Counted from the first letter of the stretch, positions 17,801-26,127 are shown. The stretch is 64,000 nucleotides of DNA from Isotricha intestinalis (GCA_023807065.1 JAJJLU010000002.1:1-64000), one strand, 5' to 3'. The notes: a model not told the origin generated them from the letters alone. A program made the numbers and translations.

Positions 17801-17984
17801 AAAGCAATTCCCCATACGACTCCATCGTCTGGTCCATTCGGACTGGACTCCGACGAATGTATGATTGATCTAGAGGAGAACGGGAACGGGAGTTGAGAGT
17901 AGAGGTCATACGCTCATCCACGTACATCTGTGAGGTGTGGGTGGTCTGAATGTATTTTTTGCTTCCACCTTTTGATAGCTGCAT
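8853..17984 (-). CDS. Giant Sfi1-like centrin-binding protein
   Basis: A 3043-residue uninterrupted frame. The first ~500 residues are Ser/Pro/Asn/Met-rich with SP sites and look disordered. From about 545 two IQ-like elements appear (KIVQGWWRGLKEKY and IKIQSYWRGRW). They are followed over some 2300 residues by dozens of spaced basic repeats built around L-x-K-W or L-x-R-W (for example KKYFDKWKKQVP and LSKYFTRWKLYRRKG), the signature of Sfi1/centrin-binding repeats. Sfi1-type proteins form filaments decorated with centrin at basal bodies and contractile fibres, and ciliates carry many. The C-terminal ~150 residues are acidic and unlike the repeats. The 5' end of the gene is unusually GC-rich. 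Function is inferred from repeat pattern only. Confidence 0.85.
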   Translation of the reverse strand: MQLSKGGSKKYIQTTHTSQMYVDERMTSTLNSRSRSPLDQSYIRRSPVRMDQTMESYGELLYLDPNEVNFRRTAAMSPRATTRVNEMRSPTMIGQSVVSAVRNDLNDRADTAQVMGKRPIPTLTMNIERNRERLERSPKTINIGETKEEIEYNIRTLNQRRSPRVSSNYNNGSNYNNMSMYNNMNNGMMNNSNQSGQIIYQSYQSFNQNEPGNIFLDQPMLQGSFIQGENQVNYTMGSPMNMQSMQSMGSPGIPIHGNVDYLSGNSREIQYNMNPRDLNEQSIGTGKMSPKQNVEDESTSDIKQSDIPQTQLKDLKSQMDRNQNVLIRPDADGMVEGVRPIQNDMEKIEDYVRTKDQRENMTEAEVKKLIKQMTKGYDPSKGKEGRLISTSQTVIPSANDDLFNDRYKVLQKMNKLSSILLSKNRTVSQSPDPNLGRSFEENKKTFDRNTLNSTLAGKKNTRTNQNKFLYVTLAMLSSKGGNTEDRTILRRMRFEKGGVVDLAQEAFKKKEQFKIKKVTKKAGGKSTINVNPKFREKAAKIVQGWWRGLKEKYEGVLQKIIKIQSYWRGRWLRKYMYDIIYLSMLHQRFCDSIENALVRHVRPLVWNEIFSQNKWRKDALTKILLEKDNKLSLIRALPYLRAWNDKSHLIKNRLEKGTKLVYKRENDEKNKRKLKKYLDEWALKANCLKYMSKSKNAEAQKKKFFGALDMINGLNKLSKRHGLISAEPKLKDYLTEIIKQLKLKKMIKKGGKNLQNDLRNILNKWKKITNKLQLESFKKGVFKNKVERLDSRMDKIKLKKYFDKWKKQVPNNKLLNYLQGAELLEKFCFRATYEDPLNAIKEKTEYELERDGILRAFGVKERYIKHNWRDYLIRWKDKALKAKNREIHDKLYKTLVETIFKKYRIRVLSKRFHQWRQRPKIDLEALFNKYKLMSKILNKLGRDAIYPAEQEFMKRITKVKAKRALDKASKKILSKYLNKDKSILRYFFFKWREQCNNYEIRDLKTQLIKYLYQNNESRNKKLKLARYLTRWKLFCASKKHYDNIEKLRRVREGFDKLHKIYDNRALTVLVKLYRKMGKDYRPYYLKSIYNRLNKPRSTLREVFDRWRRNTEREKVKENILNLKAKFIKQNANRVKERSNRDKLLKAFFKWRNECRKPEEYYPKMMKGLNLLKHYINNKDCKEPFTKLKSSKNYKRRLNPILKNRTKNENKLKKDILRKTLNKWRRKINLGNIKNLKTELMLKTKQDLKKNNDIKLLSKYFTRWKLYRRKGLDYNFYKGLMLIQNKARKDSFKKVLNVMKTKVNSVQKNKGLTSVFKTSSSYKKNLLHNALLKWFRNAAKIDPNKFRKIKTRLRRLLKEKQGKPLSQAFRIWQYKTKKIQLREKDVEKAKKIIGNTLRQNDKMIKNRYFSNWKKKIHQIREAYLKSLLVKQIKNSQTLKEKANDKARLHACLLKWRANITPTNYLDNLKRIRRGCQLLKRGLKKRDEPQIYSGIKERAKTRRINHLLKIMINKIKPRINLEDEKKAIKIWLSKLGDTNRMKNKIKDLFERYIPSGKIHNDVFTEPKNIIIESIKTFDKKKREKADNIQNFFKKILNTKNSINRMKLTLLLNKIVKNKNENLKNKAKLYLLRFNRIAQALKNNKNAHIIQHFLKARLTRPADRRKKIVEGAELISKYTKKTMFKKVFESGKNKHMGKTLLNHINKQDNINRKILSDTFNKWKNLIPVLKNNEAALKIQNAFRNLKSRKKRDDLKTRNIKINELFEKNDYERKRMTQVYLRKWLRISQYLKNEDNMKIIQAFIRDNVERLNRNNAEDKLQKLFKKSMKHQLNNLMNKASRIIGGKGEAMYKTLEDIYIKRPYNILKNGLKTISRQKALLKVQPKIKNSLEKHFLPIYLNRWKNKTYDKTITNKEKIVTWLKKKKNIKKEKDTIKRTDILNKYILKKQKDKEIALRIPFTLWARKVRMEKMNKAVNKIQNAFKNYIGKKEGDKLDAMNKFQRLFKGTAVREIADILIEANRYMAPLKKSMSKMKSQIEKRYATNNIISSVNNTLRVKYLQNLSTKRAYTDGISALKRYINKWQQYCSFTNKSANKIQNAFRNYKAKNKKDKLKKINILLNKFVDRKNAKNNNKINTALRKWNNKSRLIGVNEKSKLIQRYLRPKIAKKLNDKFKSYYIKHAQKLAGKRILQAVKFNKLKKILQKISMPTLTKGLKDNTRKLDIKKILIKRTTKLTEDLKTMNLKKYLDKWKNQKDKVNESRQTKSTLIQTLFRGLKARKKLNRLKGIKERLKRILLRKSNNINNKKRIALYRWKNNANVRKFNDSSKVIQNFMNEIRKKMDDRREMLRQRKIQKGLDKLFNTKFGCKDAFDKIKTNGEQKTLNKFFTTIIEKRTTTLKETYDRIKNQAKNNLLRKVMKVPDNLRNRIYKKFIDTWKINTDKLNNKFAASKIQKNWRLYLIRTRKNKILDKLKRILNKLSNKKNNIVHTYLQKWSKKVETIKVKRAASRINRYIIKRYKLVNARQNWKNISQKYNIRNRNSNIGNILNKLKQFVLMKKLKNPIVKNAQKEVFSKLNDMKRRKKIIEILKEIYIKYDKKRNELNLKDTVNKWNKTVKKIKEREEIFNKALNLIDNRRKIISLDIYTKVSLLKKLFHDIPRIRAIDFLNKLKKNAENKKKFEKLGQTLNKSKNNIVDQNKQQLIQRVMKLYIFKKLEQMNNTCNNYVKKTIKPLYAKEFLDKLYNNLSKKTQYEYKGEQTSSHQTPVTKLSFKSNSKKTKITQKDNSAPIKKLLPFFVKYLESKILNRKRETMNKLKKNDLFTRFCKLYKNYSNKKMIEPKVELVTNMKERSDYVDKTGPLLNKLYSLFRRKYVKHVCESMIEPNRMYLLIYLIRITKMHQNVAKNRFIRELVRKWRFAAFVKKMARKKLELMYKNLHYSYLQMANEVFGDEDEMNPSVIKEFERFGSNLGMFSAEEPSMNEEMSKKYYTTVQKKYVFSPTVVEGKNESRIERIEDSSIQNSDYQVEDFDKTSNSRDMSIDWMSKYKKHK

Positions 17985-19295
17985 TTTTTTATGAATTTAA
18001 ATATTTTTTGGTGTTTTAAATATTTATATGGAGAGGATTATTTATTTTATTATGAATATTTTTTTTTTACTTTTTTTTTATTTATTTATTTGTTGAGGTT
18101 TTAATACTATGATGATTGGATCTTTTCTCTTTTAGAGTTTTAAGTTTAAGGGTTTTGGAGAAGGAAATGAATTTTTTCAAAAAAATGGTTTTTTGAGGTT
18201 TGGGGTGGGGAAGGTTTTTAAATTTAAAATTTAAATTGTATAATGAAATTATATTTATTCATCAATATTAAAAAATTAATTTTTAAAAATTTTATTGTTA
18301 ATTTTTTTTCATATTTAAATAATATTTTTTATATATTTTTTTGAATTCTTTTAAAAAAATGAATTCATGAAATATTGAGAAGGAAAAAAATGATAATCAA
18401 TGTAAAGTATTTTTTAAATTTAATTAAAATTAAATCTCTTCAAGGTTTTTTTCATTTAATTAGATTGTTAATTCATGATTGATGATTCTTTATAGAAAAA
18501 TATGTTTCAATTAGTTAAACTTTTTTAATAAACTGATTATTTCTACTTTTCTTTTATAAGAAAATTAACTTTTTAACACACATATTTAAGTGTTTATTCA
18601 AACCAAAATATATAATTAATAAAGTAATATTTTTTCTTTCATTTATTTCCTTTGTTTTTCAAACAAAATCATAAATAATAATAATTTTTCCCTTATTCTT
18701 TGAGTAATTTTTTTATAAAAGCAAACCTTTTAAATTTACAAATTAAAACATATCTAATTATTTTTGAGAAAAATTGGGTTTGATTAATAATTTTTTTAGA
18801 CTTTATTAAAGAATTAAATATCAATTAAAACTCAATTACTATTATAAAATAAAAAATATAATAAAAAAAGAAAAAACTAAGGAATATAATAATAATAATA
18901 TATACAATGACTTAATTAAATAATGAAGTAGAAGCTTATTTCTTATTTTTACAATTTTTAGATTTTTATTTTATAATTTTTAATTTGGAATTAAACAATT
19001 GAATTATTTTTTTTATTCTTCTAAATTATGATTTAATGATTAAAATACATTTTTAAGTCGATTTTACAATTTTTATTTTTTTCACAAATTAACAGAGAAT
19101 TTATTTTTAATTAGAAAAAAATTATCAATTATTTTAAAACACATTGAAAAAAATTTAATTTTTTCTCCAACAAAAATCATTCGATTTTAAATCAATAATA
19201 TTAAAAAAATAAATGATTAAATTTCTAAAAATTATTTTACTCTAAAAATAAATATAATCACTTTAATTATTATTATTTAACATCATATTGAAACA
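17985..19295. other. Intergenic region between divergent genes
   Basis: About 1.3 kb between the starts of the Sfi1-like gene (minus) and the zinc-finger gene (plus). The first ~250 bases next to the Sfi1-like gene are richer in G on the plus strand (for example near 18150-18220); the rest is featureless AT-rich DNA. No additional reading frame or RNA was recognised. Confidence 0.4.
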
Positions 19296-20430
19296 ATGTC
19301 AGAAAAAAAAGACAATAATCTCATTGAGATAAACAAAAAAAATTTAACAGAAAAAAAATTATATGATAAGAACGTAGAAGAATCAAAAGAAGTAAATGAA
19401 GAAACAACAGAAAATTTACTTTCTATAGATTTAATAAATCAAATAAATTTAAATTATGAAGATGAAAATTCTAATAATATAAATTTTAACATAAATCCTT
19501 TTAATAATAATGAAAAAGAATTAACAGATAATAATAGTAATAGTTCGGATAATGATTTAATGTTTGTTGAAAATGATATTCAAAATAATTTTAATCCTGA
19601 AAAAATAGATTTAACAGAATATTTAAAGCAACAAAGTTTACAAAATGATAATAATAATAATAATGATAATTTAAATTATTTTGAAGAAAATAAAGAGAAA
19701 GGAAAAAAAAATGTATATTCTCAAATGCAAACTACATTTAATTTAAATAATAATAAACCAATTCCAAGAGTTCCTTCAAATCCAATTCCAGCATCTTATT
19801 TAGGGAATTTTAAGATAAATAATAATATAGAAAATTCCTTAAATTCATTTGATTTTTATCAAAATAATTATAGTCATTCAAATAGTAATTTAAATTTAGG
19901 TAATATTATGTTTCCAAATAATTCTTTTTCAATGAATGGAAAATATGGATGGATTTGTTCAAATTGCGAAAATTTTAATTATGAAAGTAAAATATTTTTT
20001 ATTTAAATATTATTTAATTTATATAGTGAGAATTCAATGTAATAGATGTGGAAGAATTCAAAATCAAATGATGTTTAATTCAAATAATGGAAGTTCTCAT
20101 AGTTTAAATGAAAATAATTTTTTAAGAAATAGAATTATTAATATTCAAAATTTTCAAAATAATATAAATAAAAATAATATGTATAGAGATTTATTGTATA
20201 AAATGTCAAATATTAAATATAGTCATAGTTATTCTCCTAAAAATAAAAAAAATAATAACGAAAAAAAAAAGAAAAAACCTTTTGTTGAGAGAGAAGGAGA
20301 TTGGATATGTTATAATTGTGATAATTTAAATTTTGCTTTTAGAACCCAATGTAATAGATGTCATTTAGCTAAAAGTGATAATCCAAAAATTATTCAAAAA
20401 TTTATGAGTTATTATAATAATAATAATTAG
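19296..20430 (+). CDS. RanBP2-type zinc-finger protein, two exons
   Basis: Join of 19296-19986 and 20027-20430 (364 aa). The 40-bp intron 19987-20026 starts GTAAAA and ends ATATAG; unspliced, the frame stops at 20006. Removing it rebuilds a RanBP2 finger, W-x-C-x2-C-x3-N-x6-C-x2-C, as GWICSNCENFNYE joined to MRIQCNRCG. A second, uninterrupted finger lies near the C-terminus (GDWICYNCDNLNF followed by RTQCNRC). The N-terminal two thirds are Asn/Asp/Glu-rich and disordered. RanBP2 fingers bind single-stranded RNA or ubiquitin; paired fingers with Asn at the third conserved position suggest RNA binding. Repair of a known motif by splicing makes the intron reliable. Confidence 0.85.
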
Positions 20431-20639
20431 AAAAAAGAATATTCAACAAAGTAAAAAAGTTTTATTTTAGTTAGAATATAAATATAAATTTTAAAATATA
20501 AATAGAAATCAGGTAATTTATAAAAAATAATGAAAAATAAATTTAGATTATTTTTTTCCTAATTTATTCTCCTTTTTTTTCATTTTTATTTTTTGATTTT
20601 ATTGTTATTACTTAATTTTTTTATTTTAATTTTTTGTTT

Positions 20640-21998
20640 TTATTTTTTTACTCTATCAGTATAAAAACCAATATACTGTTCATTTAAAAGAAAATTAGAT
20701 TTAACTTTATTTCCCAATTCTTCTAATTTTTTAATACGAAAAATTTTTTTTCCTTTTTCTGAATTTTTTTCATTACTATAATTTGTATTATAAATTTGGT
20801 ATAAATCAATAGTATTATTTCTTCCTAAAACACTTCTAATTTTTTTATGAACTTTCTTATTATTAATAGAAGGAGAAGTAGCAGTTGAAATAAAAAAAGT
20901 TTTTAAAATTTCTCTATTTTTATTTTGATTAAACCCATTAATATTATTTATATGGTTATGATTATTATTTTTATCCATAGTATTAAAAGATAATAATTTA
21001 TATTTTTTTTCTTTACTATTATAACTTCCCACAATATTTATTTTAGGCATTGAAAAAGTAGTTTTATGATTAATTTGTCTACTTGAATTAACAGAATTAT
21101 TATTAGTTAAACTAAAATTATTTTTTAAATTTCTTGATGTTATTGAAGGAGAATTATTTGGATTTTGGTAAAATTGAGTTGAATTTGGAGATAAAGAATT
21201 TATTGATACTGAAGTTAAAACACTTTGTTTATTTTTATATTCATTTATTGTTTTTATATTTGTTGTTTGAATAGATAATTTTGGCTTATTTTTAATTGAT
21301 TTTAATCCTAATTTTATTTTATTTTTTATTGAATTATTTATTTGAATTTTTTCTTTTGGTTCATATTTAGTTATTTCATTTATTATTTTCTCCATTTTTT
21401 CAAATTCTTTTTCTTCATTTTCATCAATTAAAGGTTTAATTATGTTTAAACCATTTTTTTCTTTTTTTATCCCAAATATTATTCTTAATAAAGATTCACT
21501 TTGATTTAATATTTCATTATATGCAGTATCATTAAAAACAGTATCAACTTTTTCTTTATTTTTATTTTTATTTTTAATTTTTATTTTCCCAATTTCCATT
21601 TTTTCTTCTAATTCTTGTTGTTCATCAATAACTTTTTGTTTTCTCAAAATATTTTTATAAATATATTTAGCTTCTCTTAAAGGAGTATAATTTGGAAAAA
21701 TTACAGAAGTTTCAAAATAATATTTTGCTATTTTATAGATTCTAGGAATTATTTCTTTAATTTTATAATATCTTTTTAAAAATTCAGAATTATCATCTTC
21801 AATTAAATATTCTTTAAATGTTGCAACTACATGGCATTTACCATTTGATAACAAATTATCTAACATTAAAGTATTATACGTTGTTCCTATTTTATTGTAA
21901 TGTTTTAACATTAAAATTTTTGATCTTTTTTCTATTGATAAAAGGGAAGATAATTTTTCATTTTCTTTTTTTGGGATTGATTTCATTGTTGTTGACAT
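20640..21998 (-). CDS. Conserved-looking hypothetical protein
   Basis: A 452-residue frame. Residues 25-120 look structured, with a basic helical start, then GKCHVVATFKEYLIEDDNSE, SEFLKRYYKIKEIIPRIYKI and PNYTPLREAKYIYKNI. The remainder is low-complexity, rich in Ser, Asn and Lys. The N-terminal block resembles a domain I associate with uncharacterised ciliate proteins, but I cannot name it. The gene converges on the zinc-finger gene, with 209 bp between their ends. Confidence 0.6.
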   Translation of the reverse strand: MSTTMKSIPKKENEKLSSLLSIEKRSKILMLKHYNKIGTTYNTLMLDNLLSNGKCHVVATFKEYLIEDDNSEFLKRYYKIKEIIPRIYKIAKYYFETSVIFPNYTPLREAKYIYKNILRKQKVIDEQQELEEKMEIGKIKIKNKNKNKEKVDTVFNDTAYNEILNQSESLLRIIFGIKKEKNGLNIIKPLIDENEEKEFEKMEKIINEITKYEPKEKIQINNSIKNKIKLGLKSIKNKPKLSIQTTNIKTINEYKNKQSVLTSVSINSLSPNSTQFYQNPNNSPSITSRNLKNNFSLTNNNSVNSSRQINHKTTFSMPKINIVGSYNSKEKKYKLLSFNTMDKNNNHNHINNINGFNQNKNREILKTFFISTATSPSINNKKVHKKIRSVLGRNNTIDLYQIYNTNYSNEKNSEKGKKIFRIKKLEELGNKVKSNFLLNEQYIGFYTDRVKK

Positions 21999-23216
21999 TA
22001 TTCCCTTTTTAATTTAATCAATATTTTAATTTTTTATAAATATTAATTAATTGTTTTAGAAAATAATGAAATAATCAATTTATTTATTGTTTATTTGAAA
22101 AAGTTTTAACTTAATTATTTTCAAATTGTTTTTAAACTTTTTTACAGACAAAATTAAGAAAAATTAAAAAATTCATTACAATTTTTAATCTTTTTGTATA
22201 AAAACAACTCAAAGAAATGTTCAATGAAATAATTTAAATTTCGTTTATTATTTTCATATTATTGAATATTCTTTGATAAATAATATAATATTTTATAAAA
22301 TAGTTCTTAAATTAAAATTGTCTTGTATATTAATTTTCTTTAAATTGAAATACATATAAAAGACATATTATCCATTGAAAATAATATTTATTGCTTCTTA
22401 ATTCATCTTTTTTTTAAGATAAAACAAATTTCATAGAACAATAGATTTGTGATTATATTAATATATATTTATAATATAAAAGGAAAGAAATTAAGAGATC
22501 ATGAACATATTATATTGAAAAGCTCAATTTATAAATATTAACCCACAAAGTTTATGTTACAAAATTTTATAATTATTTATATTAATATCAAAAAATTAGT
22601 ATAAATTACCCTAAATTTTAGATTTTCATTGAAATGTAATTCTTCGAATATTAAAGGAAAAGAAGGAAATTCGACTTTTTTTATTCCTTGTATTTTTCAA
22701 AATATTAATGAATAAAACATCAAAAAAACAAAAAATTTTTAAAATCTATAATAATACCCTAAATTTTAGATTTTCATTGAAATGTAATTCTTCGAATATT
22801 AAAGGAAAAGAAGGAAATTCGACTTTTTTTATTCCTTGTATTTTTCAAAATATTAATGAATAAAACATCAAAAAAACAAAAAATTTTTAAAATCTATAAT
22901 AATTATTAACATCAATTAAAAGAATTAACTTTTATTATTTATCATCAATTTAATTAAATGAATTTATAAATATTTTTGAAAAAAAAAATATTATTTTATT
23001 ATATATTATTCATAATTTAATTTTTAAAAATTTTTTTTTTGTATACCAGTAGTTAAAGTTATTAATGAATTTCTTCGGATGTAAAATTAAAAAGTATATC
23101 TATTTTATGTTTATGTCTTTAATATATTGTTAAATTTGATAAGAGATAATGTAAATATAAAAAATATATTTCAATTAAAAAGAAAGTGTTAAAATTTTAA
23201 TTATTTTCCAATAAAA
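21999..23216. other. Intergenic region with a tandem duplication
   Basis: About 1.2 kb upstream of both the 20640-21998 gene (minus) and the microexon gene (plus). It contains the perfect 148-bp tandem duplication at 22607-22902. Nothing else coding was recognised. In particular, no remnant of a protease domain is visible upstream of the microexon gene. Confidence 0.4.
22607..22902. repeat. 148-bp perfect tandem duplication
   Basis: Copy 1 is 22607-22754 and copy 2 is 22755-22902. Both begin TACCCTAAATTTTAG and run without visible difference to AAAATCTATAATAA. Perfect identity implies a recent event. The unit has slightly more G and C than its surroundings, including TTCTTCGAAT and GAAATTCGAC, but no coding frame or known RNA was recognised. 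Confidence 0.85.
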
Positions 23217-24144
23217 ATGAATGAATATAGTATTCAAAACTAAATAATATCTAGCAGATAATGATAATAAAAATGAAATTAATCAAAATAACCAATTAAA
23301 AGAATTTAAACCCATAGGAAAACAAAAACATTCTTTAGAGAAAAAGGAATTTGATTTATATTCTTATGAACAATTTAAAGAAAATAAATACTCTTGGTAA
23401 AAATTATTTTGGTAATAAAAAGTTTGTAAGAATTATTCTTAAAAATAGTAAGTAAAATAAAAATAAAAAAATATAGATGTGGGTATATAATAAAAACAAT
23501 ATCTTAGAGTGTAAGAGAAAAATTTAACAACATTACAGTATGTGAGAAATAAAATATAAAATTTTAGGGTGTATAATATCAAATTATAATATAGTCCGTA
23601 AAATAATAAAATAAAATTATTATAGTCGGTATGAATAAAAATAATATATTGAATGCAAGAAACAAAAAATGATATTATTATAGTTGGTATATATAAAAAG
23701 AAAATAATACTATATAGTTGGTAAAACATTAAATAATAATTCATAGTTCGTAGGAATTTAAATATGATAATAATTAGTTGGTAAAAAATACAATAATTAA
23801 TTTCAAGTGCGTAAATTTAATAATAAAAATAGTGTGTAAAAAAAAAAATAAAAAATAGACCGTAAAGAAACTTATAATATAGTATAGAGGGTAACTAATA
23901 AAATCTAAAAAAATAAGTTAGTAAGAAATAAAATAAAAATAATATAGTGGGTAATAATAAAATTATGAAAATAATCTAGTTAGTAAGAAAGAAAATAATA
24001 AATGTAGTTGGTCAAAATTATATTTTTATTTATAGTCCGTAATTTTATTTTTTATTTTTTAGAAAGTACTTTATTTATATAATATTAAGATGGTCTTAAG
24101 TTATTTTAATTCATAGCAAGTTTGATATTCATAATTTAATTTAA
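23217..24144 (+). CDS. Small zinc-ribbon protein encoded by a microexon chain
   Basis: Exon 1 is 23217-23229 (ATG at 23217) and intron 1 is 23230-23254 (25 bp, GTATTC...CTAG). Exon 2 is 23255-23396, followed by an array of 3-nt exons, then a 28-nt last exon 24117-24144 ending TAA. Microexon left ends are 23423, 23449, 23477 (6 nt), 23508, 23539, 23568, 23595, 23626, 23684, 23718, 23747, 23778, 23808, 23833, 23859, 23888, 23918, 23948, 23980, 24008, 24036, 24063 and 24090. The joined frame is open (84 aa). It contains PIG, then LYSYEQFKENKYS, then CFKCG, a Cys-rich middle and GYGYCPKCKFDI: a C-x2-C ... C-x2-C zinc-ribbon pattern. The same blocks occur at the end of the protease gene at 41146-43334. 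Function unknown. Confidence reflects in-silico splicing only. Confidence 0.78.
23397..24116 (+). other. Microexon array A: about 24 introns of 22-31 bp around 3-nt exons
   Basis: The motif AG-NNN-GTA recurs every 25-34 bp. Each unit begins GTAA, GTAT, GTGA, GTAG or GTC and ends AG, and the interior is almost pure A/T. Units differ from one another in sequence, so this is not a simple tandem repeat. All introns fall in phase 2, as the exon before the array ends with two bases of a codon (TG). One interval, 23629-23683, is 55 bp, twice the norm. It could hide one more exon (AAT at 23652-23654) if a TTG acceptor and a GC donor are allowed. At 23862-23887 an alternative acceptor exists at 23882. 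Confidence 0.8.
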
Positions 24145-25212
24145 TTATAGATATATATTCTATGTTAAATTAAATTAACTTTTTTGTGAAACATAAATAA
24201 TTTATTTTTGCTGGATTTTTAGATTTAATTCCTTAATAAAAAATAAAGTAAATAATAAAATTGCATCTTATTATCTTTTAATCATATTATCTTCAAATTA
24301 AACGTTTTAATGATAAAAAAATTTAATTCATTGTTAAATTATTTTTTTATATACTAAAAATTTTATTATATTTATTTTTATATTTTATGAAAAATTTTTT
24401 TATTTATTCTATAAATTAAATTTAAAATTCATTATTATAAAATTAAGAATTCAAAAAAAATTAATTTACAATCAAAAAATTTTTTATTTGAAAAATATAA
24501 TATTATTCACTCAATATTTATTAAAATATTCTCCAAATTAAAACAAAGAAAATACTTCAAATTCCAAATTTATTTATTTTATCAGATGAAAACAGTTTAT
24601 TTTTTAAAGATTTATAATTTTTAAATGATGATGAAAAGAAATTGATATCCTTTATATATCAAAACAAATCTTCTGATTTATTATACACTGTTATTTTTAT
24701 CGATTTTTTAAATAGAATTTTTTCATTCATTTAAAATTTGTTTTTGAATCTCAAACAAAATAAAAATTTAAAAATTCAAATTTGTTTATAAATAAAATTA
24801 AATGTGTGAATGAATTTAAAATTTTTTAAATGATAATATTTAAAAAAATTAAATTAATTAAAAAATATTGTTTACATTTAAACAAATTTTATAAGGTTTA
24901 TCTTAAGATTTAATGATTTAAATAAAATAATTTTAATAATATCAAATTCATCATTATTAAAAATTTACCGAATAAAAAAAATATTAAAAATTATTTCTTC
25001 AAACTTTTAAAAATAATTAATAAAAAAAAATAAAAAACATTAATCAATCAGAAACAAACAAAAAAATACTCAAAACTTTTATTTATTCTTTTCCTAGAAG
25101 CATTAAAATAATCTTTTTTATTCAAGAAAATAAAAGCTGAAAAGGAAAAAACCCAAAAAATAACAATAAACTTTTTAAAAAAAAAAAATAAAAAAAAATC
25201 ATTTAAAAAAAA
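24145..25212. other. Intergenic region with a possible coding remnant
   Basis: About 1.07 kb upstream of the Rab gene, strongly AT-rich. The only non-random stretch is 24561-24734, listed separately. The last ~150 bp before the Rab ATG are A-rich on the plus strand. Confidence 0.4.
24561..24734 (+). pseudogene. Possible decayed coding fragment
   Basis: One plus frame reads as plausible protein (IPNLFILSDENSLFFKDL, an in-frame TAA at 24615, then FLNDDEKKLISFIYQNKSSD and a hydrophobic end) to a stop at 24732. Codon choice matches neighbouring genes, but there is no start codon, and the length is within what chance can give in AT-rich DNA. No family recognised. Confidence 0.25.
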
Positions 25213-25896
25213 ATGGAAGATTTAACATGTGAAATCCTTCCAGACAATTTTTCCCAATATGACTTATCATTTAAATTAATAGTAATAGGAGATTCTGGAG
25301 TAGGAAAATCATGTTTAACAATGAGAGCAACTAAAGATTATTTTGAGGATTTTTATTCTCCAACAGTAGGATTTGAATTTTTTACTTTTAATATAAAAAT
25401 AAATGATAAAATAGTAAAATTACAAATATGGGATACATGTGGACAAGAAGTTTATAGAAGTTTAATATCTTCATTTTATAGAAATTCATCTTTAGCAATA
25501 ATGGTTTATTCAGTTGATAATGAAGATAGTTTTAAACATTTAGATTCTTGGTTAAATGAAATTAAAACTCAAAGTAATCCTGATGTGAAAATATTTTTAA
25601 TTGGAAATAAAATAGATTTAGATGATAAAAGGAAAATTCAAATTAATGATGGTGAAACTTTTAAAAATGAAAATCAAATAAATTTATTTATGGAAACTTC
25701 AGCAAAAACTGGGTTTAATGCACAAAATATATTTATTCAAGCTGCTAAATTATTATATAGTGAACATTTAAAATATAAAGATAGAGCAAGTAGACCTGGA
25801 AGTCTTGCTGAAGTTATGCCTGTTTCATCTTTTAAGAATGGGGATAATATTGTTGGAAATGATAATGTAAGGAGAAAAAAAGGTTGTTGTTCTTAG
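25213..25896 (+). CDS. Rab-family small GTPase
   Basis: 227 residues, full length for a Rab. Visible motifs are the P-loop GDSGVGKS (about 27-34), the switch I region YSPTVGFEFFTFNI, switch II WDTCGQEVYRS, GNKIDL and ETSAKTG. The C-terminus KKGCCS has the paired cysteines that receive geranylgeranyl groups. Rabs direct vesicle transport on membranes. The switch II alanine of the usual DTAGQE is Cys here. Closest in style to Rab2/Rab4/Rab14-type proteins, but I would not fix a subfamily without an alignment. It lies 231 bp upstream of the capping-enzyme gene on the same strand. Confidence 0.93.
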   Translation: MEDLTCEILPDNFSQYDLSFKLIVIGDSGVGKSCLTMRATKDYFEDFYSPTVGFEFFTFNIKINDKIVKLQIWDTCGQEVYRSLISSFYRNSSLAIMVYSVDNEDSFKHLDSWLNEIKTQSNPDVKIFLIGNKIDLDDKRKIQINDGETFKNENQINLFMETSAKTGFNAQNIFIQAAKLLYSEHLKYKDRASRPGSLAEVMPVSSFKNGDNIVGNDNVRRKKGCCS

Positions 25897-26127
25897 AATA
25901 TTTATTTTTTTTTCTCTAAATATAAATTAAAGTATTCTACATAAAAAATTTAGAGTTTTCTTTTAATTATGTATCAATTTTTTTAATGTTTTATCTGTTG
26001 AGTTATTTTATCAATTTTTAATTGTATTAAATAATTAAATTAAAAAACCAAAAATATTTTTATAAATTGACTAAATAAAACAACAAAAAAAATTCTTATA
26101 TAATTTATTCAAAAAAGTAAAAGAAAA

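Noticed and set aside
23439..23744. A 101-aa minus-strand reading frame rich in Phe, Tyr and Ile
   Set aside because: It is the antisense of the AT-rich microexon array; composition is explained by the introns and no domain is visible.
23397..24116. Reading the array as a CRISPR-like or ordinary tandem repeat
   Set aside because: The units share only their ends (GT... and ...AG); interiors and triplets differ, lengths vary from 22 to 31 bp, and the joined triplets are coding.
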